The translations under genes were made by a program, and so were the position numbers. The notes under the pieces were generated by a model. It was not told where the DNA came from, did not search any database, and was given only the letters and a program-made list of their open reading frames with translations. A stretch of 64,000 nt of DNA, from the NCBI GenBank assembly GCA_023229785.1, contig JALNYV010000006.1, positions 1 through 64,000 on the forward strand. The letters are read 5' to 3'. The DNA is from Candidatus Dojkabacteria bacterium (GTDB lineage: Bacteria > Patescibacteria > Dojkabacteria > SC72). Below, piece by piece: positions 7,363 to 15,955 of the stretch (the first letter of the stretch is position 1; every line of letters starts with the position of its first letter).

Positions 7363-7917
7363 TTATAAGGAATCCATATATGTCTTGACTCTAACTATCC
7401 CAGATTGAAAACTGGGTTTATATAAAGCAAATACCGTTTCACCAGGAGAAGTCCACATCTTTGAATGCATCATACCAGCTTTTCGAGCTGCTCTATCAGT
7501 TATAATATCATAAGCGTCTACTCTATTTTGAAAATTGGTAGGACTTGCTTTTTGCTTTGCAACACACAATAGTATATCATAATTATATTTTTTAGACAAC
7601 TCAGATACAATATATGCCACCCCAGAAAACACCTTAAAAGCTGAAGAACCCATCATTCCTGTAGTATCCTGAGTAGTTTTATCACCCGAAGTTATCATAG
7701 AAAAATCAACATTCCCCACCTTGGGCGATTTTTCAGGGAAGAACGGAAGGAATGTTTTATTTTCTATTGGGTTAGCTGGTCGAATAGTAGCAGAGAAGTG
7801 TTGATTTTTGATATAAAAATGTCCAACATCACCATCCCAATTAACATCTGGTTGATAGTTTAGAGACTCTAGCAAGTCTAATAAGTTTGGTTCATCACAC
7901 AATTCATCTAATTTCAT
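7363..7917 (-). CDS. Late virion-type hypothetical protein
   Basis: A 184-residue protein starting MKLDELCDE, the capsid-targeting-like signature, with AAAGGAT ribosome site and a perfect late octamer 26 bases upstream. The middle (FKVFSGVAYIVSELSKKYNYDILLCVA) resembles the core of the family at 430-942 and 45050-45463, so I treat it as a distant fifth member. No catalytic motif seen. Confidence 0.72.
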   Translation of the reverse strand: MKLDELCDEPNLLDLLESLNYQPDVNWDGDVGHFYIKNQHFSATIRPANPIENKTFLPFFPEKSPKVGNVDFSMITSGDKTTQDTTGMMGSSAFKVFSGVAYIVSELSKKYNYDILLCVAKQKASPTNFQNRVDAYDIITDRAARKAGMMHSKMWTSPGETVFALYKPSFQSGIVRVKTYMDSL

Positions 7918-7942
7918 TTATATATCCTTTATATTATTAGAA

Positions 7943-7950
7943 TATTTATA
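7943..7950 (-). promoter_or_regulatory. T4-like late promoter octamer
   Basis: TATAAATA on the minus strand, 26 bases before the ATG at 7917. Confidence 0.6.
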
Positions 7951-7975
7951 CACTAAAATATAAGGATAACACTTG

Positions 7976-8004
7976 TTGACTTAAAGAAGTGGTCATAGTA
8001 TAAT
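7976..8004 (+). promoter_or_regulatory. Sigma-70-like promoter for the plus-strand endonuclease
   Basis: TTGACT (7976-7981), 17-base spacer, TATAAT (7999-8004), 34 bases before the GTG start at 8038. Confidence 0.65.
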
Positions 8005-8037
8005 ATCTCCATTGGAATACTATTGAAAGGATTAAGG

Positions 8038-9162
8038 GTGGCAGCAAAATTAACCACAGAACAATTTATTAAAAAAGCTGTTGAAATACATGGTGATGTC
8101 TATGACTATTCTTTAGTGGAATATAAGAACTGTAACACCAAGGTTAAGATTGTGTGTAAGATTCACGGAGTGTTTGAACAGAGGCCTGGTGATCATTTGC
8201 AAGGGCGTAAATGTTTCAAGTGTTCTGGTAAGCATCCTTTATCAACTAGTGAATTCATATCCAAAGCAAGAGAAGTTCATGGCAATAAATATGACTATAG
8301 TTTAGTAGAATATGTTGGCACTCGTGATAAGGTTAAGATTGTGTGTAATATTCACGGGATATTTGAACAAAGACCAGGTGATCATACTAATAAACGTTGT
8401 GGTTGCACAGAGTGTTGCTGTAATGTAAAATCATCCACGAGAGAATTTATAGCAAAAGCCAGATTAGTTCATGGGGACAAATATGATTATTCTTTGGTCA
8501 ACTATAAAAATAATTTCACCAACGTTACTATAATTTGTCCAGATCATGGGGAATTTTATCAATTGCCTAATATACACAATTCAAAGAAATCAGGGTGTCC
8601 AACGTGTGCAAGCACCACACAAACTACTAACGGGTTTATTAAAAAAGCAAAAGAAATTCATGGGGATAAGTATGATTATTCAAGGGTGGATTACAAGAGC
8701 ACACACACCAACGTTGCTATAATTTGTCCAGATCATGGGGAATTTTATCAATCACCATGTAGCCATACTTCTATGAAAACAGGATGCCCAAGGTGTGTCA
8801 CTCACACATATTCTAAACAATGTATAGGTTGGTTAGATTCAATAACTGAGAGAGAGAACATTCACATAAGTCATGCTCTCAATGGTGGAGAATATAAGTA
8901 TAATCCAAAAAATAAAAAACAAAGCGCGGATGGATTTTGCAAGGAAACAAACACTGTGTATGAGTTTCACGGTGATTATTGGCACGGTAATCCTAATACT
9001 CAACGTTCAGATAAAATAAATGGAACAAATTATAAAACCATGGGTGAACTATATCAAGCCACAGTGGAAAGAGAAGAAAAAATCAAATCACTTGGCTATA
9101 ACTTAGTAGTAATGTGGGAGTCTGATTGGAAAGAACTACAAAAGCTTTCTAAAATAAAATAG
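8038..9162 (+). CDS. Homing-type endonuclease: four treble-clef repeats plus Vsr-like nuclease
   Basis: A 374-residue protein. I place the start at GTG 8038, six bases after AAAGGA; the upstream in-frame TTG has no ribosome site. Residues 6-240 hold four repeats of about 60 residues, each with F-I-x-K-A, H-G-x-x-Y-D-Y-S and I-C-x-x-H-G-x-F plus C-x-x-C, probably zinc-finger DNA-recognition units. The C-terminus (ADGFCKETNTVYEFHGDYWH, then LGYNLVVMWESDW) matches Vsr-like/EDxHD homing nucleases. Sister genes lie at 25845-27227 and 34946-36289. It is an isolated plus-strand gene with its own promoter and a shared terminator, consistent with a mobile insertion. Confidence 0.85.
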   Translation: MAAKLTTEQFIKKAVEIHGDVYDYSLVEYKNCNTKVKIVCKIHGVFEQRPGDHLQGRKCFKCSGKHPLSTSEFISKAREVHGNKYDYSLVEYVGTRDKVKIVCNIHGIFEQRPGDHTNKRCGCTECCCNVKSSTREFIAKARLVHGDKYDYSLVNYKNNFTNVTIICPDHGEFYQLPNIHNSKKSGCPTCASTTQTTNGFIKKAKEIHGDKYDYSRVDYKSTHTNVAIICPDHGEFYQSPCSHTSMKTGCPRCVTHTYSKQCIGWLDSITERENIHISHALNGGEYKYNPKNKKQSADGFCKETNTVYEFHGDYWHGNPNTQRSDKINGTNYKTMGELYQATVEREEKIKSLGYNLVVMWESDWKELQKLSKIK

Positions 9163-9173
9163 AAAGCTTTTGT
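9138..9173. terminator. Bidirectional terminator between convergent genes
   Basis: A perfect 13-bp inverted repeat (ACAAAAGCTTTCT and its complement) with a 10-base AT loop spans the end of the endonuclease gene, just before the 3' end of the convergent gene at 9188. Confidence 0.75.
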
Positions 9174-9187
9174 GTTTACTAGTAAAC

Positions 9188-11188
9188 TTATTTCTTTTTC
9201 TTTGCTTTCGGCTTCACAGTATCCACTACAACTTTGGGGGCGTAAATTGATTTCCCAGCATTTTGAAAGCCCTTCATCCAAGCTTTGTGAGCAATACTGC
9301 CTTTGGGGTGTGGACTTTGAGGAGCTTTGGCGTGATGGTTCATGTAAGCATTGTGAGCTTCAGTTTCAATTTCATCTTGCAATTTTTTCATATTAGCTGC
9401 TGTATTGCTTCCAGTAAGCAGGTCATTTAGAAAACTAACTCTTGATCCTTGTTTACTAGTAGATTTAACTTCTTCGTCCTCCACTGGTTGCTCAACCGGT
9501 AACAAATCTTTTGTAGCTACCATTGTAATTCTACCTGTTGAATTATTGGTGTCTAGTACACCTGTATAGTCGCCGCCTGCCGGAGGAATGTCAACTTTAT
9601 ATTGCTTTCCCGTTTTCTTACAGGTAACCAATTGACCTTTGTGAAACTGACTTCCGCGGTCTGCAAGTTCTTCATTTTCCTCAGGACGTTTTGATTTTCT
9701 ACTCAACATTGTCCCATTGCCTACAGACCTATGCTCATATTCATCATCTTCATCTTTGTAACGATCTTCCGTCATATCTAAACCTTGGTTGATTGTTTCA
9801 TCATCAAGATCTGCATCATCTTCATCATAATCATCACGATCACCTCTCTTATCCGTAGGTTCATCGTCATCAATAGCATCATAATCTTCATCATCTAAAT
9901 TATCGTACTTGTTATTGTTTGGTAATTCAAAATCCTCATCATCATATCCACGATCATCCTCTTCAAAGTCATCATCGGATTCTTCATCTTCCATACTTTG
10001 ACTTTGTTTAAATAATTGGGAGAACGCTGATTCCTCTTCTTCATATTTTGGATTACGAGGTTTTTTCTTAAATGCTGGTAGGTGCGATGGGGGAGCAGGT
10101 AAAGCATGGTCTCTTGCATGGTTCAGGACATTTGCAAATTCTGCAGATTCTTGATCGTCCAACTCTTCATCCCAATCTAACATAGGCTCGTGGGATGCTT
10201 CTTCATCTTCTTCTGATTTGGTACCTGATGCAACACCGGCAGCAAATCCGCGGTTATACTTAGCTGTCCACGCTTTACCAAAATGAGCATATTGTGTTAC
10301 TTGTTTTTTACCCTGAACACCGTGAGTAAATCCGATATCATATGCTTTAGATGGTTCTTCGTTTTCCTCACCTTGTTGATGATCAAGATCTCCAGCTGTA
10401 TATCCACGATCATATTCAACACGGTCACTATCTTTATCAAATGGTGCATATTTAGGAATAGGTTTTTGTCCTGATTTTTTATGTTTAACCCCTAGATCAT
10501 AAAACCAAGAAGAACTTTCTTCATTTTCTTCTTTTCTCCTAAACGGATCATTCAGTTGGTTGTCCAACTGTCCTTTTTTATAACCTCTTTCATACTCTCT
10601 ACCAGGATCTCTGCCCATTTGAGCATATCTTGAAGTTCTTATTTGTCCACCTTTGCCATGACGAAATCCTGTAGTATAAGCTCCAGAACTTTCTTCATTT
10701 TCCTGAGCATCCATTGAATTCATGGTGTTGAAGTTTCTATTTCTTGCTCTAAGCGTATCCCCAGGTTGCTCTTCATCTTGGCAACCTTTCATCTTATTGA
10801 GTGCATACGATAATTGTTCTTCTTCTTCCTGAGCCCTTGCCACTCTCTCTACTTTGGAGTGTTGTTTTTGGGCTTTATATTTTGCCCACAACACATTGAT
10901 AATAGCTTCTTGCATATCTTGATCTATGGGAGCTGGATCATTCTCCAACACTGCCCCTGCTGTATCAGCAAATACATTTTTTGAGCTGATCTTAAGACCT
11001 TCATCTTTCGCATATCCACATATCACATCTAACCATTTTTTGTAATCAGGTTCCGAAACCTGATATGATTCTACAATCCTACGAGCGGTTTTTGTATCTA
11101 CAACACTCTCTAATATTGATATAGTAGTGTTTTGCTTATCACTAAGTTTTATTTGAAGCAGAGCTTCTTTTAATAAGTTAAAGGACAT
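9188..11188 (-). CDS. Large segmented acidic virion-type protein with three internal repeats
   Basis: A 666-residue protein with AAGGAG ribosome site and a late octamer upstream. It begins MSFNLLKEALLQI, where L-K-E followed by A fits a T4 gp21-type cleavage site. Residues about 166-322 hold three repeats of about 55 residues with the pattern Y-x-x-G-x-x-H-x-x-x-G ... Y-A-x-x-G ... E-Y-x-R-G-Y-x-x-G. Repeats and later segments are separated by near-identical acidic junctions (QENEES, KEENEES, GEENEEP, SEEDEEA, YEEEES, MEDEES, PEENEEL), about ten in all. Residues 400-480 are very acidic. The C-terminus is basic (KPKAKKKK). It could be a prohead core/scaffold or a polyprotein of packaged peptides; function unproven. 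Confidence 0.78.
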   Translation of the reverse strand: MSFNLLKEALLQIKLSDKQNTTISILESVVDTKTARRIVESYQVSEPDYKKWLDVICGYAKDEGLKISSKNVFADTAGAVLENDPAPIDQDMQEAIINVLWAKYKAQKQHSKVERVARAQEEEEQLSYALNKMKGCQDEEQPGDTLRARNRNFNTMNSMDAQENEESSGAYTTGFRHGKGGQIRTSRYAQMGRDPGREYERGYKKGQLDNQLNDPFRRKEENEESSSWFYDLGVKHKKSGQKPIPKYAPFDKDSDRVEYDRGYTAGDLDHQQGEENEEPSKAYDIGFTHGVQGKKQVTQYAHFGKAWTAKYNRGFAAGVASGTKSEEDEEASHEPMLDWDEELDDQESAEFANVLNHARDHALPAPPSHLPAFKKKPRNPKYEEEESAFSQLFKQSQSMEDEESDDDFEEDDRGYDDEDFELPNNNKYDNLDDEDYDAIDDDEPTDKRGDRDDYDEDDADLDDETINQGLDMTEDRYKDEDDEYEHRSVGNGTMLSRKSKRPEENEELADRGSQFHKGQLVTCKKTGKQYKVDIPPAGGDYTGVLDTNNSTGRITMVATKDLLPVEQPVEDEEVKSTSKQGSRVSFLNDLLTGSNTAANMKKLQDEIETEAHNAYMNHHAKAPQSPHPKGSIAHKAWMKGFQNAGKSIYAPKVVVDTVKPKAKKKK

Positions 11189-11225
11189 TTTTTGGTTCTC
11201 CTTGACATTTCAATCATGATAAGAA

Positions 11226-11233
11226 TATTTATG
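11226..11233 (-). promoter_or_regulatory. T4-like late promoter octamer (CATAAATA variant)
   Basis: CATAAATA on the minus strand, 38 bases before the start of the segmented acidic protein gene. Confidence 0.5.
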
Positions 11234-11250
11234 CTAAATGAACAAAAGCT

Positions 11251-12096
11251 TTACTTTAAATAGACGTGCTTTACTAATGTAATTGCTTCTGGTGGAACAT
11301 AGTTTAGTGAATATAGTGCCATGTGTGGTCCTTCCTCATCTACATTGGGATCTTTATATAATTTAAAATATCCAAGTCCTCTAATATTGGGGATCTTAGA
11401 AGTATCAATTTGTAATATAGCCCAGCTCTTATAGTGTGTGACTGGATTGAATTTGTTTTTATTATATATTTCATTAGATGATTGTTTAATTCGTTCTGAT
11501 GCAAGTGTTGGTATTGTTCTTACAGCAGCTTTTAGTGTAGTGGTAAAATATACCCTAGATGGGTGAAACGCTATTACAGATTTAGACCTTGGAGATAACC
11601 CAAAGCGTTTTATTTTATTTTGCCATGTATCAGAAGGAGTAACGTGGTATATCCAAGTGGGTGTAACTATATTCACACCTCTAATGGGTTCAATTGTTAT
11701 TATTGCACGTCCATAATCTTTCGTTTTCAATGTTGACATTGCTTGATCTATATTATTAATGGAAGTGATACCAATCTGCACTGTTGATATGAACCAACCC
11801 ACATTAGTTATAAACTGCTCTAATTTATGTATAGGGGACTCTCTATCAGCCGCCACCTCAATTAAAATATTATTTGGATCAATAGCTAAAGGATAGATAT
11901 ACACACTATTTGAGAATTGTGATCGTAATTTTCTAACAACTAATTCTCTTGGATGAGAGGCTAATTCTCCCTCTTTGAGAAATTGTTGATCCATTACAAT
12001 GAATTGATCTTCATACTCACTAAGATATCTATCATAGGCTCCTTGAAGCCTATGGTTGTGGGGTAGAATTGGGATTAATATTTCATTTAGTTTCAT
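11251..12096 (-). CDS. ADP-ribosyltransferase-like protein with virion-type N-terminus
   Basis: A 281-residue protein starting MKLNEILIPILPHN. Around residues 145-200 it reads W-I-Y-H-V-T-P-S-D-T-W then K-R-F-G-L-S-P-R-S, and F-H-P-S-R-V-Y-F-T-T. This is the H ... GL-x-P ... R-V-Y-F-T layout of the ART superfamily (Tpt1/KptA and DarT-like groups), with the His able to contact NAD. The N-terminal 140 residues are unrelated to known ARTs. T4 Alt is a packaged, injected ART with a cleaved N-terminal targeting peptide, so this may be a functional analogue. The ART call is moderate and the catalytic glutamate is not certain. Confidence 0.6.
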   Translation of the reverse strand: MKLNEILIPILPHNHRLQGAYDRYLSEYEDQFIVMDQQFLKEGELASHPRELVVRKLRSQFSNSVYIYPLAIDPNNILIEVAADRESPIHKLEQFITNVGWFISTVQIGITSINNIDQAMSTLKTKDYGRAIITIEPIRGVNIVTPTWIYHVTPSDTWQNKIKRFGLSPRSKSVIAFHPSRVYFTTTLKAAVRTIPTLASERIKQSSNEIYNKNKFNPVTHYKSWAILQIDTSKIPNIRGLGYFKLYKDPNVDEEGPHMALYSLNYVPPEAITLVKHVYLK

Positions 12097-12106
12097 ATAT
12101 TTAGCA

Positions 12107-12535
12107 TTAATATAGCGTTGAAAGACTCACAATAATTTCATCACCAGATTTTACTAAAGCATCTAATAATTTTTGAGTATCTTTACCATGGAAATCATTT
12201 ACGCTAAACTCATCCAACCAAATGATATTATATGTCTGATTAATCGCTGGGTGTGCATCTGGTTTGAAGTTTATTAAAGTGTGTGATGCAAAGGCATTTG
12301 CCACACCCTTCCCATGGTGATGTAGCATCAGAAGGGATGGATATAAAATAATATCATCTTCTGTAGCGTGAGTTTTAATGTAAGTGCTCTTGCCGACTTG
12401 ACGGGGGAGTAAAAGTTGGATGGTTCTAAATTCTCTCATATACTGGGGAAGGCTTAGGCACATTCTTGCTTCTTGGTTGACACTTTGTCTAACTAATTGA
12501 ATTGATTTGTCCACTATACTTGTACAATATTTCAT
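12107..12535 (-). CDS. P-loop NTPase, terminase/helicase-like fragment
   Basis: A 142-residue protein with TAGGAG ribosome site. Walker A is L-P-R-Q-V-G-K-S-T (about residues 43-51), typical of terminase and helicase ATPases that use R-Q-x-G-K-[ST]. Walker B is I-I-W-L-D-E-F (about 103-109), and I-V-S-L-S-T follows as a possible coupling motif. It is far too short to be a full terminase and has no nuclease domain. It may be a stand-alone ATPase or a degraded copy. Confidence 0.65.
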   Translation of the reverse strand: MKYCTSIVDKSIQLVRQSVNQEARMCLSLPQYMREFRTIQLLLPRQVGKSTYIKTHATEDDIILYPSLLMLHHHGKGVANAFASHTLINFKPDAHPAINQTYNIIWLDEFSVNDFHGKDTQKLLDALVKSGDEIIVSLSTLY

Positions 12536-12614
12536 TTTAATACTCCTAGGTTGTGTATGTGTTTATTGTTGCACACTTTTTACATTGGTCTTACTTTTGT
12601 TTATATCTATAATT

Positions 12615-12857
12615 CTACTGTTGTCTCTCTATTAATTTAATTAAGTCTTTAAATGCTAATTGTTTTTGATCATCACAATGGATCATATAATCTTCTAAGC
12701 ATTCTATTGTAGTATAATACGATCGTTTTTCAAAATCACCCTGACCATCACCACAATATATAGATCTGGTCCTATTAACTAGTTCACCATCTCTGTTGGT
12801 ATCTTGCCAAGTATCAATTTCAATACTGTTAATATACTTTTCGATTCTTGTGTCCAT
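12615..12857 (-). CDS. Small hypothetical protein
   Basis: An 80-residue charged protein with an ATAGGAGA ribosome site. It has a C-Y-x-x-C-like pattern only loosely (IYCGDGQG, IECLEDY, IHCDD). Not recognised. Confidence 0.6.
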   Translation of the reverse strand: MDTRIEKYINSIEIDTWQDTNRDGELVNRTRSIYCGDGQGDFEKRSYYTTIECLEDYMIHCDDQKQLAFKDLIKLIERQQ

Positions 12858-12869
12858 TGTGGATGTCTC

Positions 12870-13742
12870 CTATTGCATATAAACACCTTTGGATAATCCC
12901 TCACTTATATAGAAAGGACTGAAAAGACCAAATCTATAATTTACATAATTTGCAATATACTCAACTGTCGTTTCTGTGGCAAGGATTATAATTTTATTTA
13001 GATCCTTTTTGTAAGTAGCACCAAAGAATCCTCTTTTGGGAGTAGTATAAGAAATTGTAATTATTTCATCATCTTCATACACTATATTTTCTGGATTAAT
13101 GAAAACAGCATTGTGTAATTCTGAAGCTATGTAATCACAGGTATCTTGATCTTCATATGAGATGAAACTTAGATGGCCATGGAAAATATTGTTGCACCCA
13201 TAAGAGGAACTATCCTTTAATCCGTGGCTATATCTAAAGAAACTAATTGGTAAATCGGGATCACAAACGTGAGCATCAGTTGTATTAATGCACTTAACTT
13301 CAATATTAACATCTGGATATTGTGGCCGTAAGCATTCTGTAAGATGATTAGCAATAGCATCTCCAATAAAATCATCACTAAATTTTAAATCTTTGGGATT
13401 TTTAATGTATCTAATAGCATCAGCAGGAACTGTTCCACTGAATGCTGGAGTGCCTATGGTAACAACACTTTCAGCTTCTGTAAAATTACATTTTGAATAT
13501 CCTTCAATGATCCACAATTTATGATCAAATCCATTAGTTTCCACATCGAAAATGTGTTTATCAATATGAAATTTTAAATCGTGTTTTATCGTGCTAAAGT
13601 CGACTACAACTGACTCATCTGATGATACTTCACCAGATACCAAAAAATTTGGGTTATAAGACCCACCGATTACTTGGCCTGTGTCTGAAACATAAGCATG
13701 ATCTATGATGGATAAGTTGCTAAGAAATAAGGTACTTTTCAT
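12870..13742 (-). CDS. Hypothetical protein, 290 residues
   Basis: Preceded by AAAAGGAAAA and a weak sigma-70-like promoter (13782-13810). The sequence is mixed alpha/beta with no signature I recognise; the C-terminal part (KIIILATETTVEYIANYVNY) looks like a strand-helix unit. The start has no targeting-like peptide. Function unknown. Confidence 0.68.
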   Translation of the reverse strand: MKSTLFLSNLSIIDHAYVSDTGQVIGGSYNPNFLVSGEVSSDESVVVDFSTIKHDLKFHIDKHIFDVETNGFDHKLWIIEGYSKCNFTEAESVVTIGTPAFSGTVPADAIRYIKNPKDLKFSDDFIGDAIANHLTECLRPQYPDVNIEVKCINTTDAHVCDPDLPISFFRYSHGLKDSSSYGCNNIFHGHLSFISYEDQDTCDYIASELHNAVFINPENIVYEDDEIITISYTTPKRGFFGATYKKDLNKIIILATETTVEYIANYVNYRFGLFSPFYISEGLSKGVYMQ

Positions 13743-13781
13743 TTTTATTTTCCTTTTATATTTATATTTAATTTAACAATT

Positions 13782-13810
13782 AGTATACTACACAACACGA
13801 AAAAGAACAA
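13782..13810 (-). promoter_or_regulatory. Possible sigma-70-like promoter for the 290-residue gene
   Basis: TTGTTC (13805-13810), 17-base spacer, TATACT (13782-13787) on the minus strand; the -35 box is poor. Confidence 0.4.
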
Positions 13811-13873
13811 CTATATTTTGTTTAATTTATTCCAAGCTTGTTCTATAAATTCAGCTGTGGTCTTTTTTCTCAT
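13811..13873 (-). pseudogene. Probable 5' relic of a repeat-type homing endonuclease
   Basis: A 20-codon frame (MRKKTTAEFIEQAWNKLNKI) with an ideal AAGGAAATAA ribosome site and its own promoter (13903-13931). The peptide matches the first half of the repeat that opens the large endonucleases here (TTEQFIKKAVEIHG at 8038) and then stops. I read it as a decayed endonuclease start left beside a plus-strand gene; it could instead be a real micro-ORF. Confidence 0.4.
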
Positions 13874-13902
13874 TTATTTCCTTATTATGTTATTTAGTGT
13901 TT

Positions 13903-13931
13903 AGTATACTATATAGTTTTAGAAAGATCAA
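13903..13931 (-). promoter_or_regulatory. Sigma-70-like promoter for the 20-codon relic
   Basis: TTGATC (13926-13931), 17-base spacer, TATACT (13903-13908) on the minus strand. Confidence 0.45.
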
Positions 13932-13932
13932 C

Positions 13933-13940
13933 TATAAATA
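13933..13940 (+). promoter_or_regulatory. Late-type octamer ahead of the small plus-strand gene
   Basis: TATAAATA on the plus strand, 86 bases before the chosen ATG at 14026, further than for other late genes, so the link is uncertain. Confidence 0.35.
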
Positions 13941-14025
13941 AATATTATGAATAATATGTTGAATTTTATTCAAAATGTATTACACTATAATCTCTTTAAA
14001 ATATTACAACTGGAGCATAACCCCA

Positions 14026-14205
14026 ATGAGAGAAGAATTAGAATTAGAATTAGAAGCCATAGAATTTTATTTAGCATATTTGCACGAAGGTAGACAAGGT
14101 ATAAACTATGTTCACATAAAGAAAGAGGAACAGTTAATAGAATTAATATTAGCATATGAAGGTATATTAGATGTATTGAAATATAAAATAGACCTTGCAG
14201 AATAG
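14026..14205 (+). CDS. Small acidic helical protein
   Basis: A 59-residue protein starting MREELELELEAIEFYL, glutamate/leucine-rich and helical. I use the ATG at 14026 with GGAG 11 bases upstream; an in-frame ATG at 13975 would add 17 residues without a ribosome site. A strong terminator follows. Not recognised. Confidence 0.5.
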   Translation: MREELELELEAIEFYLAYLHEGRQGINYVHIKKEEQLIELILAYEGILDVLKYKIDLAE

Positions 14206-14233
14206 AAACAAGCATAACCAATTGCTTTTATAG

Positions 14234-14270
14234 AAAAAGCCTAATAATTATATAATTATTAGGCTTTTTT
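14234..14270. terminator. Bidirectional terminator
   Basis: A near-perfect palindrome (AAAAAGCCTAATAATTA and its complement) with flanking A and T tracts between the convergent genes at 14026-14205 and 14279-15955. Confidence 0.8.
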
Positions 14271-14278
14271 ATTATATA

Positions 14279-15955
14279 CTACTCTTGGTTGGTTACGTAC
14301 CTATCATAGGCTCCCTTCCAATTTCCTGTTAATTCACCCCTTGCAGTATCAATATTTACCAATGTAGGATGTGCTACAACTGCTGGTGATATTGTACTTA
14401 AGTTAGCCAATGGAGAAGCGAATAGTGTACCAGCTGTAATTGAAACCGTTGAAGGATTTGCAATAATCGTGGCTGTAATTTTAATACTTCCGTTAGGACC
14501 ACTAAATGCTGGACCCACTTGATCATAACTTGTCAATGCTGCAAACAAGTGATTAGTACCAGAATCCACAATAGCTACTGTACTTGTTGAACCTGCAGTA
14601 GCAGACAATACTTGAATATTACCAAGTGTATTTACAGATGCTACAGCTGAGGCTGCAAGGTCGGTATTAATCTCATTAATCAAAGTTGTAAATGTTTGAG
14701 CTGCACTTCCTAAAATTGAAATTGCTTTAGCTGAACCATCCACTGTTATAGTAGCTGTATAAGTAGTTGCACTTACTAATCCAGTAGCATCACCAACAAG
14801 CTTGGGAGTGCTAAACAAAACGTTTTGGAACCCAGGAGCAGATGGAATTATCGTTGCATTTGCAATGTTCGTACCTATCACTGGTGCTGTGATAGCAACA
14901 TAATTTGTTAGTGTGCTAAATAAATCAACATCTGTAATAGCAACTGTGGATAATACACCCAACCTAGTTGCTGTGATTCTTAAGTTACCATTAACTATGG
15001 TAGCAGTAGCATTACCAGAAAGATCAGTATTAAGTTCAGATAATAATGTTGTATAAGTTTGAGCTGCACCACCAACTATTGAAATTGGGGTAGGTACACC
15101 TTCAATGGCAACAGAAGCTGTATATACAGTTGCATCATTAGCTAACCCCGTTGGACTACCAACTACTTTAGCTCCACCAACGTTAACACCCTGAAACCCC
15201 GCGGTGTATGACAGGTCAGTGTTGATCTCATTGACAAGAGTTGTGAATGTTTGAGCATCACTACCTAATATTGAAATAGATTTTGAAACACCTCCAGCAA
15301 CTATAGTTGAAGTGTATGTAGTGGCACCAACTAAATCTGTAGCTGTTCCACCTGTTAATAACGTAAAGTTTACTTTTTGAAAACCATAAGGATCCAAAGT
15401 GCACACTCTTTCTCTTAGTGTAGCTTCCAATGTATTTTTCATTGCTGTAGTATATGTTCCAGTGTCTGGCTGTGGCCACTTGTTGGCAATGTTGTTTGAA
15501 CCTCCAAGTGATAACGGTATGAGTGAATCTAAAGTACAACCGCCAACACAGGGCGCAGCACTTTTCTTAAATGGGAAGTGATTGTTTACAAATACTTGCT
15601 GGGCTTTTCCATTTAATACAGTAGATTCAGCTGGGACGTTGGCTAAATAACGTTCATTGCAGATATCTGCCAATTGAGGGATTGAAAGTGATTCACCTGG
15701 AGACAGTGCATTGAATGGCAGATCTACAGGTGAGCAAGCTGGGGGGACAACACTAGGATTTGCTGAACTGCATAACCTTGGTCTAGCCAACACTCTTGAT
15801 GTGTCTACACATTGAGGGGGTTGAATATTTGGGGTATAGATACTACAGGTTGGTGGGCTGAGTCCGAAAACTGCGGCGGGACTTGAGTTTCCAGCATTTG
15901 CTGGACTGGCTAATATTGCCAGGAAAAATACTATAATTGGTGCAAGATATTTCAT
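14279..15955 (-). CDS. Secreted degenerate HNH-fold protein split by three beta repeats
   Basis: A 558-residue protein with a signal peptide (residues 1-21, ending SPANAG), CAAGGAG ribosome site and a late octamer. Residues about 95-180 match the secreted HNH nuclease family that reads E-D-H-L-I-P-L-E-L-G-G ... N-L-W-P-E-P, but here it reads L-D-S-L-I-P-L-S-L-G-G-S-N-N-I-A-N-K-W-P-Q-P, so the catalytic His is Ser. The family's C-terminal helix (W-K-G-A-Y-D-R-Y at the very end) is separated from the core by about 350 residues holding three repeats of about 100-120 residues with G-x-x-x-x-T-T-Y-T-A-x-I and A-Q-T-F-T-T-L-[IV]-x-E-I-N-T-D-L. Eight or more cysteines lie in the N-terminal half. Probably an exported or virion-surface adhesin-like protein rather than an active nuclease. 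Confidence 0.7.
   Translation of the reverse strand: MKYLAPIIVFFLAILASPANAGNSSPAAVFGLSPPTCSIYTPNIQPPQCVDTSRVLARPRLCSSANPSVVPPACSPVDLPFNALSPGESLSIPQLADICNERYLANVPAESTVLNGKAQQVFVNNHFPFKKSAAPCVGGCTLDSLIPLSLGGSNNIANKWPQPDTGTYTTAMKNTLEATLRERVCTLDPYGFQKVNFTLLTGGTATDLVGATTYTSTIVAGGVSKSISILGSDAQTFTTLVNEINTDLSYTAGFQGVNVGGAKVVGSPTGLANDATVYTASVAIEGVPTPISIVGGAAQTYTTLLSELNTDLSGNATATIVNGNLRITATRLGVLSTVAITDVDLFSTLTNYVAITAPVIGTNIANATIIPSAPGFQNVLFSTPKLVGDATGLVSATTYTATITVDGSAKAISILGSAAQTFTTLINEINTDLAASAVASVNTLGNIQVLSATAGSTSTVAIVDSGTNHLFAALTSYDQVGPAFSGPNGSIKITATIIANPSTVSITAGTLFASPLANLSTISPAVVAHPTLVNIDTARGELTGNWKGAYDRYVTNQE

Noticed and set aside
12107..12535. Large terminase subunit
   Set aside because: Walker A and B are terminase-like but the protein is only 142 residues and has no nuclease domain; the real terminase must be elsewhere.
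15261..15539. A 92-codon minus-strand frame inside the secreted HNH-fold gene
   Set aside because: It is a frame-shifted shadow of the repeat region and lacks a ribosome site.
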